This document shows, one piece after another, positions 32,306-45,186 of a DNA stretch of 64,000 bases. The notes under the pieces were generated by a model. It saw only the letters and a list, made by a program, of their open reading frames with translations, did not search any database and was not told the origin of the DNA. This DNA comes from Gnetum montanum (lineage: Eukaryota; Streptophyta; Gnetopsida; Gnetales; Gnetaceae): contig MNCI01013738.1 in NCBI GenBank assembly GCA_015680685.1, positions 64,721 to 128,720 on the forward strand, read 5' to 3'. The first letter of the stretch is position 1. The number at the start of each line of letters is the position of its first letter. The position numbers were made by a program, and so were the translations under genes.

Positions 32306-34952
32306 ATGGCCCTGAACATGGACAACTAGAAGGTCCTACTCAAGGTGAAAGAAAAAAACCTAAGAAAGGTGAAGGACAAGTCCCTACTGGAAAACATGCA
32401 AAATAGGAGGAATAATCATTTAGCATTCATCAAGAAGATCCTCCTACTGTATAGTCTGGGTAGGCAGAAGGAGGAGCTACTATAGCACTTGAATAAGGAC
32501 AACATCTCATGTTGCCCCAAGAGTGTGTTCAGGCCATCCATGAAAAGTCCACATTCACTGTAGTGATTGTGGAATTAAACTTTGAATCTTTTGTAGATTT
32601 CACTCCTAAGACTGTTAAGGATCACCTCATAGGGTCTCCCTTATGGCCTATCCTCTTTGAAAGCGATGCCTGGTACCTAGGGGAGACCTACCAATTTTGG
32701 CACAATAGGGAACAAGGCATCGTTGTCAATATTTGTGGTGTGATAGTCGATTTCTCCACATAGGCCATTTCGAAAGTATTAAACCTTATGAATACAGGGC
32801 CCAAGGTTGCTCAATTATCCACCTGTTTAGACCTCGATGTACGATGAGATTGGTTGGAAAGGGCATATGGAAGAGATAAGACATTTGGTGAGTTGACGAT
32901 GGAAGAGAGTATCTATTTCAAAATTGGAACGTATCACAAATGGATTAAAAAGAATTTCAATGGATGCCACAAGAGGATGTCTAGTGCTAATGGGAAAGGT
33001 TAATGCTAACCTACCTCATCTATACTTAACGGAGATCCTAAGGTAGTTCGAGGAATGAAAGATAGGGAAGTTTGCCTTACCATTTCCTTGTCTTATCAGA
33101 AAGCTATGCCGACATGTTGGTATCAGGGGGTACACCAATGATGTCCTCTGAAAAGTACAAAATGCTTCATATGTGGAATTGTTAAAGCCACCAACCATAA
33201 GGAAAATCACTGGTGAGACGCTGGGGCCAAAAGAAGGAGAAGAACAGATGGCTAGACCAACTACAACTCAACTTGAAGAACCCAGCCAACAATAGGAAGC
33301 AGGGCCTAGCATGGGCTAGGATCAACCACCACTGCTGCAAGATTATAGACCATCGATGAGCCATATCATGGCCATCCTTGAGATGGTTAGTTGAGGAAGT
33401 CATGATGATGTAAATATCTTCCATGTCATTGACGATGCCATGCAGCCCACGATTTCTTTGGATCATACAAGGGGTGAAGTGTCTATTCATACAGGAGGAG
33501 GGGAAAGCATTTCGTCACAACAAATCTTGGAAAGCACAACATCTTTCCAAGTGTAATTAGAAATTGGTGAAGGGGCCATTGTGGTAATCATGCAACATCA
33601 AGATGCCAAAAGAGCTACAGAAGTGGTTGCAGACCATATCAAAGAGTCATTCAATGTACCTGTTGTACCACTAGTAGATCTCACAGGAGCACAGGATGCT
33701 CAAACTTTAGCCAGAACCTTAATGACTCCTACGGAACCTTAATGATTGCTACAAATAGGACAAGTAATGATGTCTTTGTTTGACATCCCTCAGGATGTTA
33801 TGACAATTCAGTTAGACCTCATTTCCACAAGGGGGAAGCTAGTCTTAACAGAAGTGAGAGCCCAACATGCTGACGCAGAGGTGAAGAAATTACAAGAATA
33901 GCTCGTGGCCCTACAAGAAGCATAGTGGAACCCTTTGCAATTTGTTCCCACAGACCAACTGGATAGCTTCAAAATTGAGCAACTAACCAAGCTACTAATG
34001 GAGAATAAAAAGGTGGCTGAAGAAAAAGAGAAGGTTGTTTGGGATGCCTTTTAGCACAGGCGCAAACTCATGCACATCTCAAAGCACTCAACACCTTACA
34101 GGAGGAAAATAAACATCTTGTTGCCGATAACCTTTGGTTGACCTCTGTGGAAAAGCAAAAGAAAGTTCTCAAGAAGATTTCCATTAGTTGTGAGAATAGT
34201 TCATCCAAGTCAACCAAGACATAAGTAATTGAGCCAGGGAGAACCGAACCCTCTCAATGGAGGAGGTACGCACAATCCATTAAAAGATAGCCATTGAAAT
34301 AAGCTCGTGGAAAAATATGGATAAATGACATGAAAAGCAAAAGGAGCACTTCCAAGACTAGGTGGGAATGTACAAACAGATCCTTGAGAAGGAGATCCAT
34401 ATGGCCAAGGCTCACATCAATGCTATCAGTGCTCAACACACTGATTGGTGGGCCATATTGGACACATATGCCTTTGACCACCAAGCGGAAGTTAAGAACC
34501 GGGACTTGTAGATTTAGGATCTGACAGAATACATGGAGTTAGCAAACCTGCAATATGCCAACCTTGCCATGTTAATAGTAGGGCACCCGAGAACAAAGCT
34601 TGAGCAATAGGTAGCTACCACCCACAGCAAATATGAAGCAGAATTTGCAGAACATAAGAAGTTATTGGAAAAAATAGAGATTGTAAATTCTGAACTTGAG
34701 GTGGTGAAAGCAAGCTACCAAGGACAAAAATGTGTTGCAACAGACTTGGCTCAATGGCTGGTGGATTTTCAAGAATACAGGGATAAAGTCAGAGCCTACA
34801 AAGAGGAACAATGGGTGTTTGTAGCTTGGTATGTCAAGGCCAATCAAATGTTTCCACAACTACCTTGCCCATGGGAGGTGTTGACTCCATCAAACATCGG
34901 AACATTAGCATGGAAGACACAAGATCCCTAGACCGAAGAGGAGAAACTCTAG
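32306..34952 (+). pseudogene. Extra ORF of element B
   Basis: Sister of 2438-5135. The globular segment is best seen at 32509-32763 (SPLWPILFESDAWYLGETYQ, then FWHNREQG). It continues in shifted frames to the LPFPCLIRKLC-type segment near 33080-33115. The coiled coil spans about 33820-34900. Several stops face Gln or Arg codons still intact in A (33899-33901 and 33923-33925 are TAG where A has CAG). Conversely, B keeps CGA at 34245-34247 where A has TGA (4429-4431). The gene ends with TEEEKL-type codons and TAG at 34950. Function unknown. Confidence 0.6.
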
Positions 34953-35226
34953 ACCATACTTCAATGCCATCAAGTCCTAGGACCTGGAGCAAAAGACAAG
35001 GGGAAAACACCTATGGAGGAGCCGCCACCACTAGGAACTACATGAGTTCCACCAATTTTGTAGCTATAGCACATTTCTTATGTTGTGTCTCTATTTTGTT
35101 TTGATTCCACAATGTGGAATAAACCCATTTTTACCATCCAATAATCCCGTACCTATCCACTGTGTAATCAATGGATCTTGTTCTCACTATAACTCAAGGA
35201 CAAGTTTTCATTTAGTCGTGGAGGTA

Positions 35227-36048
35227 TGATGAGTCGCCATTTAGTGCATCGCGATATTGCATACGTGATATCGTAGCCTCGCCACAATATCATGTACACG
35301 ATATCGTAGCCTTTCTCCTCATCTATAAATAAGAGGTAGATAGTAGAGTTAGTCATTAGTAAGTTTTAGAGTTAAGTTTTTGTTTTTGTTTTTCCTCTCA
35401 ACCCTTTTCCTCCTAGTGTATGGCCGTAGTGTGGTGATTGTAATTGTACAACATCCTTTATTCGAGTATGACATACTTGGACACGCACATGACCGACAAT
35501 AAAGATCAAGATTACTTCATCATTGCAGCATTCAGTTAGCTTAATCATTTAATTAATTGTTATTTACTACTTTCTTAGTTAATATCTTCTCATCCTTAAA
35601 CTCCTGTTAAACGCGGAATGAGTACAACTTGATTACGAGCATTTAAGTGTAACTACTTGGTAACCCACTAGCATACCTAGGATGTGCACTTGGTAATCCC
35701 AATGGTAGTTGTGCACGAAGTCCAAGATGTGTACGGATAATCAAGGAATGGATGCTCATCGTACTTAGGCTAGTTAGACTCTCTTTCACCCTTTCTCTCT
35801 TAGCGTAGTTAATATTACCTTCCATTGCCTTCAGGAGTAGCATTAGGTTAGAAACACATCATACACCTCACTCTGGACTAAACCATGTGTGACAAAGCTA
35901 ATACTAGTCCAGGAGGGAAGACAGTGAACTGCGACCTAAGGCTAATTGTCTAGATGCCACAACTAGCCCATCTGCAGAGTTCGACTAGATCGTGCCTGTA
36001 ATGCTCGTTTTTGTAGGGTTGAGTGTAGGGGTATATCACCACTCATCA
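35227..36048 (+). repeat. 3' LTR of element B
   Basis: 822 bp, TGATGAGTCGCC to CACTCATCA, preceded by the PPT GTCGTGGAGGTA. Palindromic blocks lie at 35251-35308 and CTATAAATA at 35323-35331. Confidence 0.8.
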
Positions 36049-37250
36049 GAGGGAAAGAAGTGAATAAGTTGCTCATTTGCATCCTCTGGCAAATCTCAGA
36101 GCAATGCTTGTAAATGGTGAGGATCTTTTTCATGATTCTTTGAAGAAGACAAAGAAGATCCATGGAAGAAATTGCACATCAAATCATGAGAAGGCATGAA
36201 TAATATATTGATTGATGAAGAATCGAGACTCAAGAGACAGAACAGAAGAAGCACGAGCACAAGAAGGTATGCACTACTACTCTTGCGAATCAATGAATAA
36301 TAATAAGAGTGCTTGAGCTCTCTATAAAATTTCCTACACGACCTAACCCTGAAGACCAAAAAGAAATAAAGAAGTTTAAATTGGAATAACAATTATTATT
36401 TATGGAGTTAGATGGGTGCATCTTGAGGAAGACATTTTAGTAAATTAGAAAGAAAAAGTAACCCAAATTAAATTATAAAATGTAAAACATTATACTGTAG
36501 GGTTGCAGGTTGCCGGAAAAATTTGACCTCACCTTCTCTACTTTTTACTGTTTTGCATCATTTTCTCTTAGCTTTACCTCAACTTGAAATGTCAATGTCG
36601 ACTGCTGGAATCCAAATTATTACGTTATTACGTACCTGTTACGTGAGGTTTCCTGCCAAATCTCTCCCCACTAAGTTAACGATACACTCCCCACTAAGTT
36701 AACAATACAGTGAAAGGATCTTTCCTGCATTTTCAAATTCACAAAAGATGCCAAGCATACACCGCAACCCGGGATCTTAAATATAATTTGCTTTTCTGAC
36801 AGTTATCATTCTTTGGACTAAACTTTTATAAAATGCTAAGCCTAACATCTCCTCTTATTAGCTAATGCAATTTTCTTTACTATGTAAGCAATCTTTCCTG
36901 CTTTCTTTTTTTCTTAACTTACAGCAAGTTTTTCAGGCTCCGAAATATTTTAAATTGCTAAATTTCAGAAACTGTCTATGCATGGAGACTGAATCATGCA
37001 TCAAAATTATTTAAATTCTAGGAAGCACTGCCTTTTTCTTAACATGGAAGCCAAGCAAATTGCATAGTTTGTGACAAGAATTGTTTGGATTTATGTGCAA
37101 ATAGGTCAACAAAGGCCTGCAGTCAAGCATAGTATGGATCATCAGTTCATCTGCACGCCAGCACATCTTCTGCAGATTCCCTTTCTGGCTGATATTGGTT
37201 ACGGTTTCATTTTTATTTTGATATAATTTCAAATATACATAGTACTGGCT
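36049..37250. other. No gene recognised; short repeat at 36664-36712
   Basis: Gene-like base composition but no supported exon. The short direct repeat ctccccactaagttaac occurs twice, 25 bases apart (36664-36712). It lies upstream of the ROP-GEF relic and could hold its old 5' region. Confidence 0.4.
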
Positions 37251-38328
37251 TACAGTTCTTGATATCCCATTTAGTTTCCTTGTTAAAAAAAGGGTTTAGT
37301 TGCATTTCTTGTATTCATATACGGTCAGGATTTAGTGTTTTGAGGTGGTGTTTTGTTGCCATCACGAAAGGTAAAGATTGCAGTTTGAAGTTGGCGGTTG
37401 CTGCGTCAGGGTTTTCTTTTTTATGTGTTTATTGGGTAATTCTTTACTAAATTGCAAATTTTGTAATTTAAATACTATAGTTTTGATGTTTAGGATAATG
37501 AATTCTGTGTTCCCAATTTTAGCGAGGAAATTCAGTCAATCCAGTAAATTGACTTCCACGGTGGTTTCTCTTAAGTTCAGGAAATTGACTGTATGGAATT
37601 GCTGCCTTTATTTACCAGATTAATCAAAGGTTAAAGCTCAAACACCATATCCTATCCTATGCTTTTGGAGTTTGATAAGCTTCGCTCTTTGCGAATTTAT
37701 AGCTTATACTTAATACCTCAAAAAAGCAGAAAGTGTCCTTGAAAGTACAAGAGAACAAAGCCAGTATTTTCAAAAAATACAATAGTTTTCAGATAATACA
37801 ATGGTTGAAGACTCAGAACATCTCAAAGAAGGAGATGCAAATTAGTCCTGAGCATATGGGGAAGTTGGTTCAACTGGACTATTGCAAAGTAGTCCCAAGC
37901 TCATATCTCAAGTAGAGATTTGCAATTTTATCATCAGGTTTTCTCCTCTGATTTCACATTGTGTACGGATAGAAAGTCAAAGATGGATCCAGCCCTTCAG
38001 GGAAGAGAAGAGCAGAAATGTATGTTATGTGGATTTAGAATCCTTCAGGATGAGCAACGTCTTTCTTAGTTAAAACTGTAATATTTCTGCCTAAAAATTT
38101 CAATGATTTATTTTTATAGCATCCAGTGAGTTTTTGATTTTCATGACATGTATGTATTGGCTGCTGAATAGATCCTTTGGGTGCTCAGAGGTAATAAAAT
38201 CGCCCTGTTTCCAGTTACAGTTGTGCATTCTATTATGCCTTGCATTTTATGCATAAAATGGCACTCCAAAGTTTCAGTTTGGACTCCGAAATGTTGGAAG
38301 TAAAGCGTTGTCTGTTTCTGTCCTACAG
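37251..38328 (+). other. Region upstream of the ROP-GEF relic
   Basis: Open frames occur (37259-37450, 37733-37915, 37882-38073) but none shows the expected start of the PRONE domain (LLLGEDMSGGGKGV). Part may be old 5' exon or leader sequence. I cannot support an exon here. Confidence 0.3.
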
Positions 38329-40983
38329 CTTCTGTTTTCAGTGATCTCTGGATCCTGTAGCGCCTGCAAGAAAAAAGACTTGGAAGAGAGAGATGGAGTG
38401 GCTTCTTTGTGTAAGTGACTCTATTGTAGAACTTGTTCCAACCTGGCAAAGAGATCATCAAGGAAGCTGTATGGAGGTATCAAGTTGGATGCCTTGGAGC
38501 TTCTCATTCTAGATTTTAGCCTGGATTATTATTTACAGGCATGAAAAAGGTTAACTCCTGTTGAAATTTCTGTGCAATGCCTTATTTAGGTAATGATAAC
38601 CAGGCCTCGCTCAGATTTATACCTTAATCTTCCCACACTGAAAAAGCTGGATGCAATGCTTCTGGTAAGTATTTTCTTCCATGCTAGTCCAGTAAAGTTT
38701 CAAATTTGATGTTTACTGTGTTTACTCTGTTAGACTCTATTTTTTTGTCTTAAATTCACATCGACATTTCTGAAAGGCTGAGAGCTAAATGGCCCTTCAC
38801 CTAAACGAGTAAATTCATTTCACTTGGCACAGTCGGGAGAGGACTTTTTGGACACTAACAGAAATTTGTTTTTACAGAGGGAAAAAAGATTTTAGATACG
38901 TCAGCTTCAGGGTCTCTGTAAGGAGTGCAGTGAATGCCTAGTCTTACATGCTAGATGTATCAATGAAAGCACTGGTTTTGGTTTTCTGAATCTCATTAGC
39001 TCCTGTTTTTGGCTATGAATTTTCAGTGTAAATTTTATTTAATTTGTGCTTGGAATTCTTAGACCTCCTAAAACCTACTTTTCTGTATTCTGCTTTCCGT
39101 TCATTGTCATTCCTTAAGAATCATTCAGGAGTTCTGAGAAGTTTCATATTTGTATAAAATATATGCTCTTTTGTGAGTATAGACAATGCCCTTTTGATTT
39201 TGCCTCTACCAATGCTGTCAAACAAACGCTGTTACAGGAAATTTTGGATAGTTTCAGTGATAATGAATTTTTGTACGTGGAACGGCGGATTTTATTAGGA
39301 GATGTAAATGATGATGGCTATGTTGCACCCAGGTGACATGTCCAGCATCATGAAGACAAGTGGTGGCTGCCTACCAGCAAACGGTTTGTCTGATGCAACA
39401 AGGAAGCAATTGCAGCAACACAGAGAATGTGCTAGCCAAATCCTGAAGGCTGCAATGTCTATCAATACTCATGTATTGTCAGACATGAAGGTTCCTGAAA
39501 GTTTCGAAGCTTTCCTTCCAAAGGTTCATAATATTGACTGTGATACTGTACCAGTAGCATGAATTATGATTCTACACATTAATTTCTTAGCAGTTGTGTT
39601 TATATGTACCATACAGGGTTTGTAATTTTTTTTTTTAAAGGTGTTTCAAATGGTACTGGATTCATCATTGATTGTAATTGATTTTATTTTAAAATTTTCA
39701 AGGATAAAAGGGAGAGCATAAATAGCATGAAAATATTGATTTTCAAAGGATGAGAAGAAATTATAAATAGTGTTATAGTTAATGGCTAATTTAGGATTTA
39801 ATGGGTAACCGTTACCTAAAAAATATTTTTAAATTATGCTCTTTTGTTTTCTGATTCAGACAGGAAAAGCATGCCTTGGAGATATTATTTACGGATACTT
39901 GACATCTGACCAATTTTCTCCAGAAGGTCTTCTAGATTGCCTAGATCTGTCTTCCGAGCAAATTCTGGAAATTGCTGACCGCGTTGAAGCTGCACTTCGT
40001 GTTTGGAAGGAGAAAACATCAGGCAAACGCATGCACAATAGAAAATCTGACAAAGCTCGTTCCAAATCTAAGTGAGGAAGGGTTAAAAGGTTTGTAGGAG
40101 ACTTTGAAAAGAGAAATCTGCAATCAGAAAGAGCTCAAAGTCTACTATTGACTTTGAAGCTGAGGTTCCCTGGTCTATCGCAGACTCTTTTGGATATGAA
40201 CAAGATACAGCATAACCAGGTAGAACAGAAACTATACCTCGAATACGCTGATCAAAACCCCAAATTTTAATAAGCCAACCGCATCCAGCAGTTGATCTTA
40301 TATTTCTCCTGAAATTTTTGTCCAGCAGTTGATCTTACATTTCTCCTGAAATTTTTGTCCAAGTAAATGCGTTATATACAGATTTCAGAAATGGATTTTA
40401 GGCCAACCGCATTCGCATTTATGGTTGGGAAACCCAACAACTTACTTGGATAGGTCTTTTGATTTCAGGATGTGGGCATTCGATCTTGGAAAGTTTCTCA
40501 CGGGTTCTGGAGAGTCTAGCCTTTAATATCTCTGCACGGATTGATGATGTGTTGTATACAGATGATATGGCCAAGCCATGTGCAGCAGGCAAGCTTTCTT
40601 GCGATGCTTCAACCTCTTTTAGCAGCAACAAGAAGGCAATGGATGCAACAGAAAATTTAACAGGGTATGTTCCTCCCTTGCCCTCTACCTCTACCTCCAC
40701 TTATGCTACCCCATTTGCTACACCCAGTTTCTCCCCAGCACATCACCGAGCCTATTCTGAGACAGCAGCTGATGCACCCTCCAACCTAAGTAAATTCAGC
40801 AATACCCACCATCATGGTTCCAAAAGCAAAGATGTAAAGGATTTTCTTGGGGGGGATTTCAGATCTGCCAAGGACGGTGGCAGAGTTGATGAGCTCATGA
40901 AAATCCATAAGTCTGTTTCGGTAGAACTAGAAAAGGTTTGGTTGTACACCGAAAACAATGGAAATAGAAAAGCTCCACCATGA
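38329..40983 (+). pseudogene. ROP guanine nucleotide exchange factor (RopGEF, PRONE domain), decayed
   Basis: RopGEFs activate ROP/RAC small GTPases at the plasma membrane. Five exons with GT-AG borders: 38329-38476 (WLLCVSDSIVELVPTWQ), 38590-38664 (TRPRSDLYLNLPTLKKLDAM), 39238-39523 (EILDSFSDNEF, then GLSDATRKQLQQHRECASQI), 39860-40219 (GDIIYGYLTSDQFSPEGLLD, then LKLRFPGLSQTLLDMNKIQ) and 40469-40983 ([17 protein letters not shown], then a variable C-terminal tail ending LEKVW). The first PRONE segment is absent. Lesions: about 7 bases lost after LW in exon 1, Trp to Leu in EF(W)YVE, stop TGA at 39334, a frameshift near 39375, stop TGA at 40073 (expected Trp), and a one-base loss near 40476. 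This is a former gene with its introns retained, not a retrocopy. Confidence 0.85.
40284..40358. repeat. 37-bp tandem duplication in the last RopGEF intron
   Basis: The unit beginning tccagcagttgatcttayat occurs at 40284 and 40321. Confidence 0.75.
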
Positions 40984-42177
40984 CCGTTCCCTGCATTTTA
41001 CCAGTTTCGTTTTCATGATGTCCATCATAAAGATCTCAAAAATGTGGTTTTGTGTACCCAATACCCACACGCATTTCATCTTTGTAAATTGGTTCTCGCA
41101 GTTATTCCCTCAGCTGGCTGTTGGCAATTGCTGTAAATTGCTGTTGACAGAGCTCAAATATTATGACCTTTACATACTAACAAGATTCATTCCGTAAGTC
41201 CTCTTTTACTTCAAATATCCTTATGCCTTTGGACTCTTACTTTTGGAAGGAGCCTTGACATGCGTGAGACCCTTCTCTATTCAATTAATGGAACCATGCA
41301 TTTGAGCATTTAGGTATCATAGTTTTTAGGCTTAATCAAGAATTAAGCCCATCAATGGAGGCCATTTGAAGTTACTGTTCAACTTCACATTGTAGATTTT
41401 GTGTTGAATTGGATCCTTATCATTTGAAACTTGGAGGACATTCAGCTACTCTATGGAGACCAGTGTAGCCCAGTTCGACAGAATAGAAACAAACACTACT
41501 GAGAGTTCTCGGTGACATAAGCAGTCCTAAATGATAAAGAGATGCATAGCAACTCTAGTACTTTCATCAGGAAAGTGGTTTTTCAGTGGAATAAATCATT
41601 ATCAGATCTTCAAGCTATAAGTAATCATCATGGAAAATCTTCAAGGTATAAGTAATCATCATGGAAAATTTAGTAATGATTTTAAGAAAAATTAGTTAAG
41701 TTAATAATATATGGTACATTCATCAATTGTACAATTGTGGTAAAATGGTGCAAGTTAGTTGCAATTAGGATGATCTCTTGATGGTAGGTGGCAGCAGTAA
41801 ATATGTGGATATTTTTTAATGTATTGGGTTATTTAACAATGAGGTCTTAGGCTAGGTGGTAAGACCATTGGCGGCATGGAAACCTCATATTACACGTTTG
41901 AGGTTTGATTCTACTGTAACAATCAAAATTCAAGAATTTAGGTAGGACCCCAAAAAAATATTAATAATGAGAAAAAAAATTTAGAGTACATCAATTAAGT
42001 GAAGAAAATTAATTATTAAATGAAATGAAATTTAATTGTAAGTATAGAGGAAGTTCTTAACCCTAATAAAATTTATATCACTTTTCAACATTTATATTTG
42101 AATTTAACATAGCAAAAGAATTCCAGATTGAGGGTTGTGGTTTAATACCAATATTTGTATCAAAGTAAGAAAGTAGT
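40984..42177. other. No gene; 31-bp direct repeat
   Basis: 3' flank of the ROP-GEF relic turning into AT-rich debris. A 31-bp unit (tcttcaagstataagtaatc and on) is repeated at 41607 and 41638. Confidence 0.5.
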
Positions 42178-42456
42178 AACACTTGTGGAAGTTCTTCACT
42201 TTGTCACTTGTTATTAATTTTATGTTAAGAATCTTTACCATCATCTATAACCTTCTTGTCGACACTAGTTTTTAAGTTTTAGGTTTTTAATTTTTTGGTT
42301 AATAGTATTTTTGTTAAACACTTGTAGAAGTTCTTCACTTTGTCACTTGTTATTAATTTTATGTTGAGAACCTTTACCATCAACTGTAACCTTCTTGTTA
42401 ACACTAGTTTTAAGTTTTAGGTTTTTAATCTTTGGGTTAATAGTATTTTTATCAAA
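42178..42456. repeat. Tandem duplication, period 139 bp
   Basis: Two diverged copies of a block starting aacacttgtrgaagttcttc, at 42178 and 42317. Confidence 0.8.
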
Positions 42457-43776
42457 CAAAGAAAAATTTGTCTTGTGAGTTATATGCCTGATTGCTTAAC
42501 TCTTTTTCTAGTACTGTTAAAAATATACATAGGAGCTTCTATCGTTTTTAAATTCTTTATTACCATTTGATTATTCTTATCATTAACATTAACTTCAACA
42601 CATTTTTTGTTTTCTTTTAATAAAGTTACAAGAATTAGGAAGACTATGCTATGTATTTGGCTAAATTTAAGTCTTTACTCTTACTTATAATATCAAATTT
42701 TTTTTGTCAATTGAAAAAATTGATTTAAAAAAAAACGTCTACAAAAACTAAAAATCATAGAAATAGACTTCATATGCTTAATAAGCTTAAGAGGATCAAA
42801 AATTTCTTGCTTAGCTTTTTGAAACATTAATGAAAAATTATATAACTCAATAAAATCTAGAACTTTATCATATTTTTAAGATTGGACATCAAAATCTAGA
42901 ACCCACTTATGAATAATAAACACTGTATTCTTATGTATAGAAGACCTTATATGTGAGGCATGTTGCACCATCGAAACATTGCCAAACTCAACAAGCAAGG
43001 AAAAAAAAAGAGCACTACCTAACATGAAGCACTTAGATGTTATGTTTTTTTTTTTTCATCATATCATTTAATTGCAAAACAAGACTTTAATTTCAAGTTA
43101 ATTGCAAGTAACTCAAAATTTGAATGAACATATTATGATGAAACATCACCAACCAATGACTCATATACATTATCAAAAGAAACAAAATCAAGTATTTTAA
43201 TTTTATCAACATCACTAAAAAAAACCACCAAAACCTTTTTTTTTTTTTACTAGCTTGTAAATATACATTTTGAGAATCAACAAAAAAGAATTTCTACATC
43301 AATAAAAGTAGTAGAAATTTCAACATTGGTTAAAAAGGTTAGGAGTAATATGAAATCCCCATAGGGGAATTCTAGAGAAATCAAACTTGTTGGAGACAAA
43401 TTAAAGAGAGAGAGAAATAAGATTCACTAGAAAAACATCAAATCCATTGGAAAAAAAAATAGATTTACTAAGAAACATCCAATTTAACCAACCCTTATCA
43501 ATATAACAAACATAAAGCATACATGTTTCTTACAAAGAATCTATTTCAATTAATTAATATTTGTAGTGTTATGAGCAAAATACCTTATTATTATTTAAAT
43601 TTTTTTACATAATTATAAACCTTGGTCAATTTTAAATTTGACTTTGCTTATTCATTCTTGCTTAATGCATTAGGCATGTTTGTTATATGAAGCATGCTCA
43701 TTGTGAATCTCATCCAACACTTTGTTTATGGTAGTAAGTCTATTTACTTCTTCCAAAGTAGCAACCCTTTTCTTTA
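42457..43776. other. No gene recognised
   Basis: AT-rich debris with homopolymer runs. A 60-codon minus frame (43852-43670) overlaps the inverted repeat that starts at 43777 and has no family I know. Confidence 0.4.
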
Positions 43777-43912
43777 ATTTCCTAATATATATGCCATGCT
43801 CTATATAAGCATCAATTATACTAAACATACTAGAAATCTTGTTATCACTCATCTAATGATCACTAATTGTGGTTGCAACACATAAATTATGGATGATATA
43901 GATGATACTTTT
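43777..43912 (-). repeat. Left arm of a 136-bp inverted repeat
   Basis: The reverse complement matches 45051-45186, including atgagtgataacaagatttm and gatgcttatatwgagcatgg. The arms lie 1.1 kb apart and flank an RTE-like RT fragment. Confidence 0.65.
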
Positions 43913-44339
43913 GGGTAATCATGGACCATTATGAAAATCCTTAACATAGGAAATATCATATACCCCAAGTTAAAGTTTCATTTTAATTAGTAAAGTGGAT
44001 GTGTCACTTTTGGAAGTAGAGATAGGTGTTGAATCTACAACCTCTTGTGAGAGATGAGGGTCCTAACCACTATGTTGCATATGTAGATGTAATACAAAAT
44101 AACTAGGAAATAAAACTTTAGATTTGGTAAAAAATTTAATTATGACAATTTATAAGAATCAAGCATCAAGGTTGAAAATCATGTCAATAATTAATATACT
44201 TGCAAGGTTGAAAATCATGTCAATAATCTATTTAAATAAAATTAAGATATTTTTCCTATAACTAAAAAATTAATTACTTTGAGTAGATTATTTGTAAACA
44301 ACAGTATTAGAAAAATAATTTGGATTTATGCTAGGAAGA

Positions 44340-45040
44340 TCTACTATAGAGGCTATGTTTTTATACAATAGTTGATGGAGAAATTCAAAACACATAGAAA
44401 AAATCCACATATGCTCTTGGTTAACTTAGAAAAAGCACATGACATAGTGCATATATATATTATTTGATTGGCCTTACAAAAGAAAAACATCCTTGATACA
44501 TATGTTAAAATACTTAAAGACATGGAAGAAGAAGCTACTACTAAAATTATAACAACTTGTAGAATAAGATTTGATTTTTTAATCACAATAGGTCTACACT
44601 TAGTCTATACTTATTTGACATTATTATGGATAAATTAATAAAGGAAATACAAGATAAAATCTCTTGATGTACACTATTTGTAGATGATATTGTGCTAGTG
44701 GATAAAACTCAAGAAAATATTGCTACTAAAATGGACAAGTGGAGACATGCTCCAGAATCAAAAGGCTTCAAAAATTAGCTCAAGTAAGACAAAATATATA
44801 GAATGAAATTTTAATAAAAACATAATAGAAGTGAAAATTACAGAAAAAAAGTCCTTGATTGCAAACATTTTTGCTACCTAGGATCAATCCTCAAATTAGA
44901 TGGTAAAATTGATAAAGATATTAGAAATAGAATTGAGGTAGGATGGTCAAAATGAAGATACGCTAGTGGTGTTCTATATGATGAAAGAATACCAATAAAT
45001 TAAAGGAAAATTTTATAGGATAGTAATCATGCATACCTCT
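44340..45040 (+). pseudogene. RTE-type LINE reverse transcriptase fragment
   Basis: Plus strand, many stops. VNLEKAHDIVH stands where these RTs have DLEKAYDRV. Further on: LYLFDIIMDKLIKEIQDKIS, the catalytic box LFVDDIVLVDKT (FADD type, near 44690), ATKMDKWRHAPESKGFK, then CYLGSILKLDGKIDKDIRNR and EVGWSK-RYASGVLYDERIP. The order and words fit plant RTE-like LINEs. It stops about 10 bases before the right inverted-repeat arm. Confidence 0.75.
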
Positions 45041-45050
45041 AAGGTTTGTA

Positions 45051-45186
45051 AAAAGTATTAACCATATTATCCAAAATGTAAGTGTTGCAACTATAAATAG
45101 TGATCATTAGATGAGTGATAACAAGATTTATAGTATTTTCAATGTAATTGATGCTTATATTGAGCATGGTATGTATATTAGGAAAA
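45051..45186 (+). repeat. Right arm of the 136-bp inverted repeat
   Basis: Partner of 43777-43912 in opposite orientation. Downstream (to about 45360) an open stretch continues without a recognised domain. Confidence 0.65.

Larger units (their letters stand above)
31117..36048 (+). mobile_element. Element B: deleted copy of the A family
   Basis: Plus strand. The 5' LTR is cut short (31117-31360) and runs straight into the spacer known from A (its 1500 region), so the rest of the LTR, the PBS and gag were lost in one deletion. The internal promoter (31769-31825), leader intron, extra ORF and full 3' LTR follow. The flanks GAATG and GAGGG match at three of five bases, so a target duplication is uncertain. 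Confidence 0.75.

Noticed and set aside
36096-36392. 98-codon minus-strand hydrophobic frame right of element B
   Set aside because: Leu/Ser/Phe-rich without a clear signal peptide or domain, and no partner exon. Not supported as a gene.
37259-38073. Candidate first exons of the ROP-GEF relic
   Set aside because: None contains the conserved start of the PRONE domain, and splice borders are not convincing.
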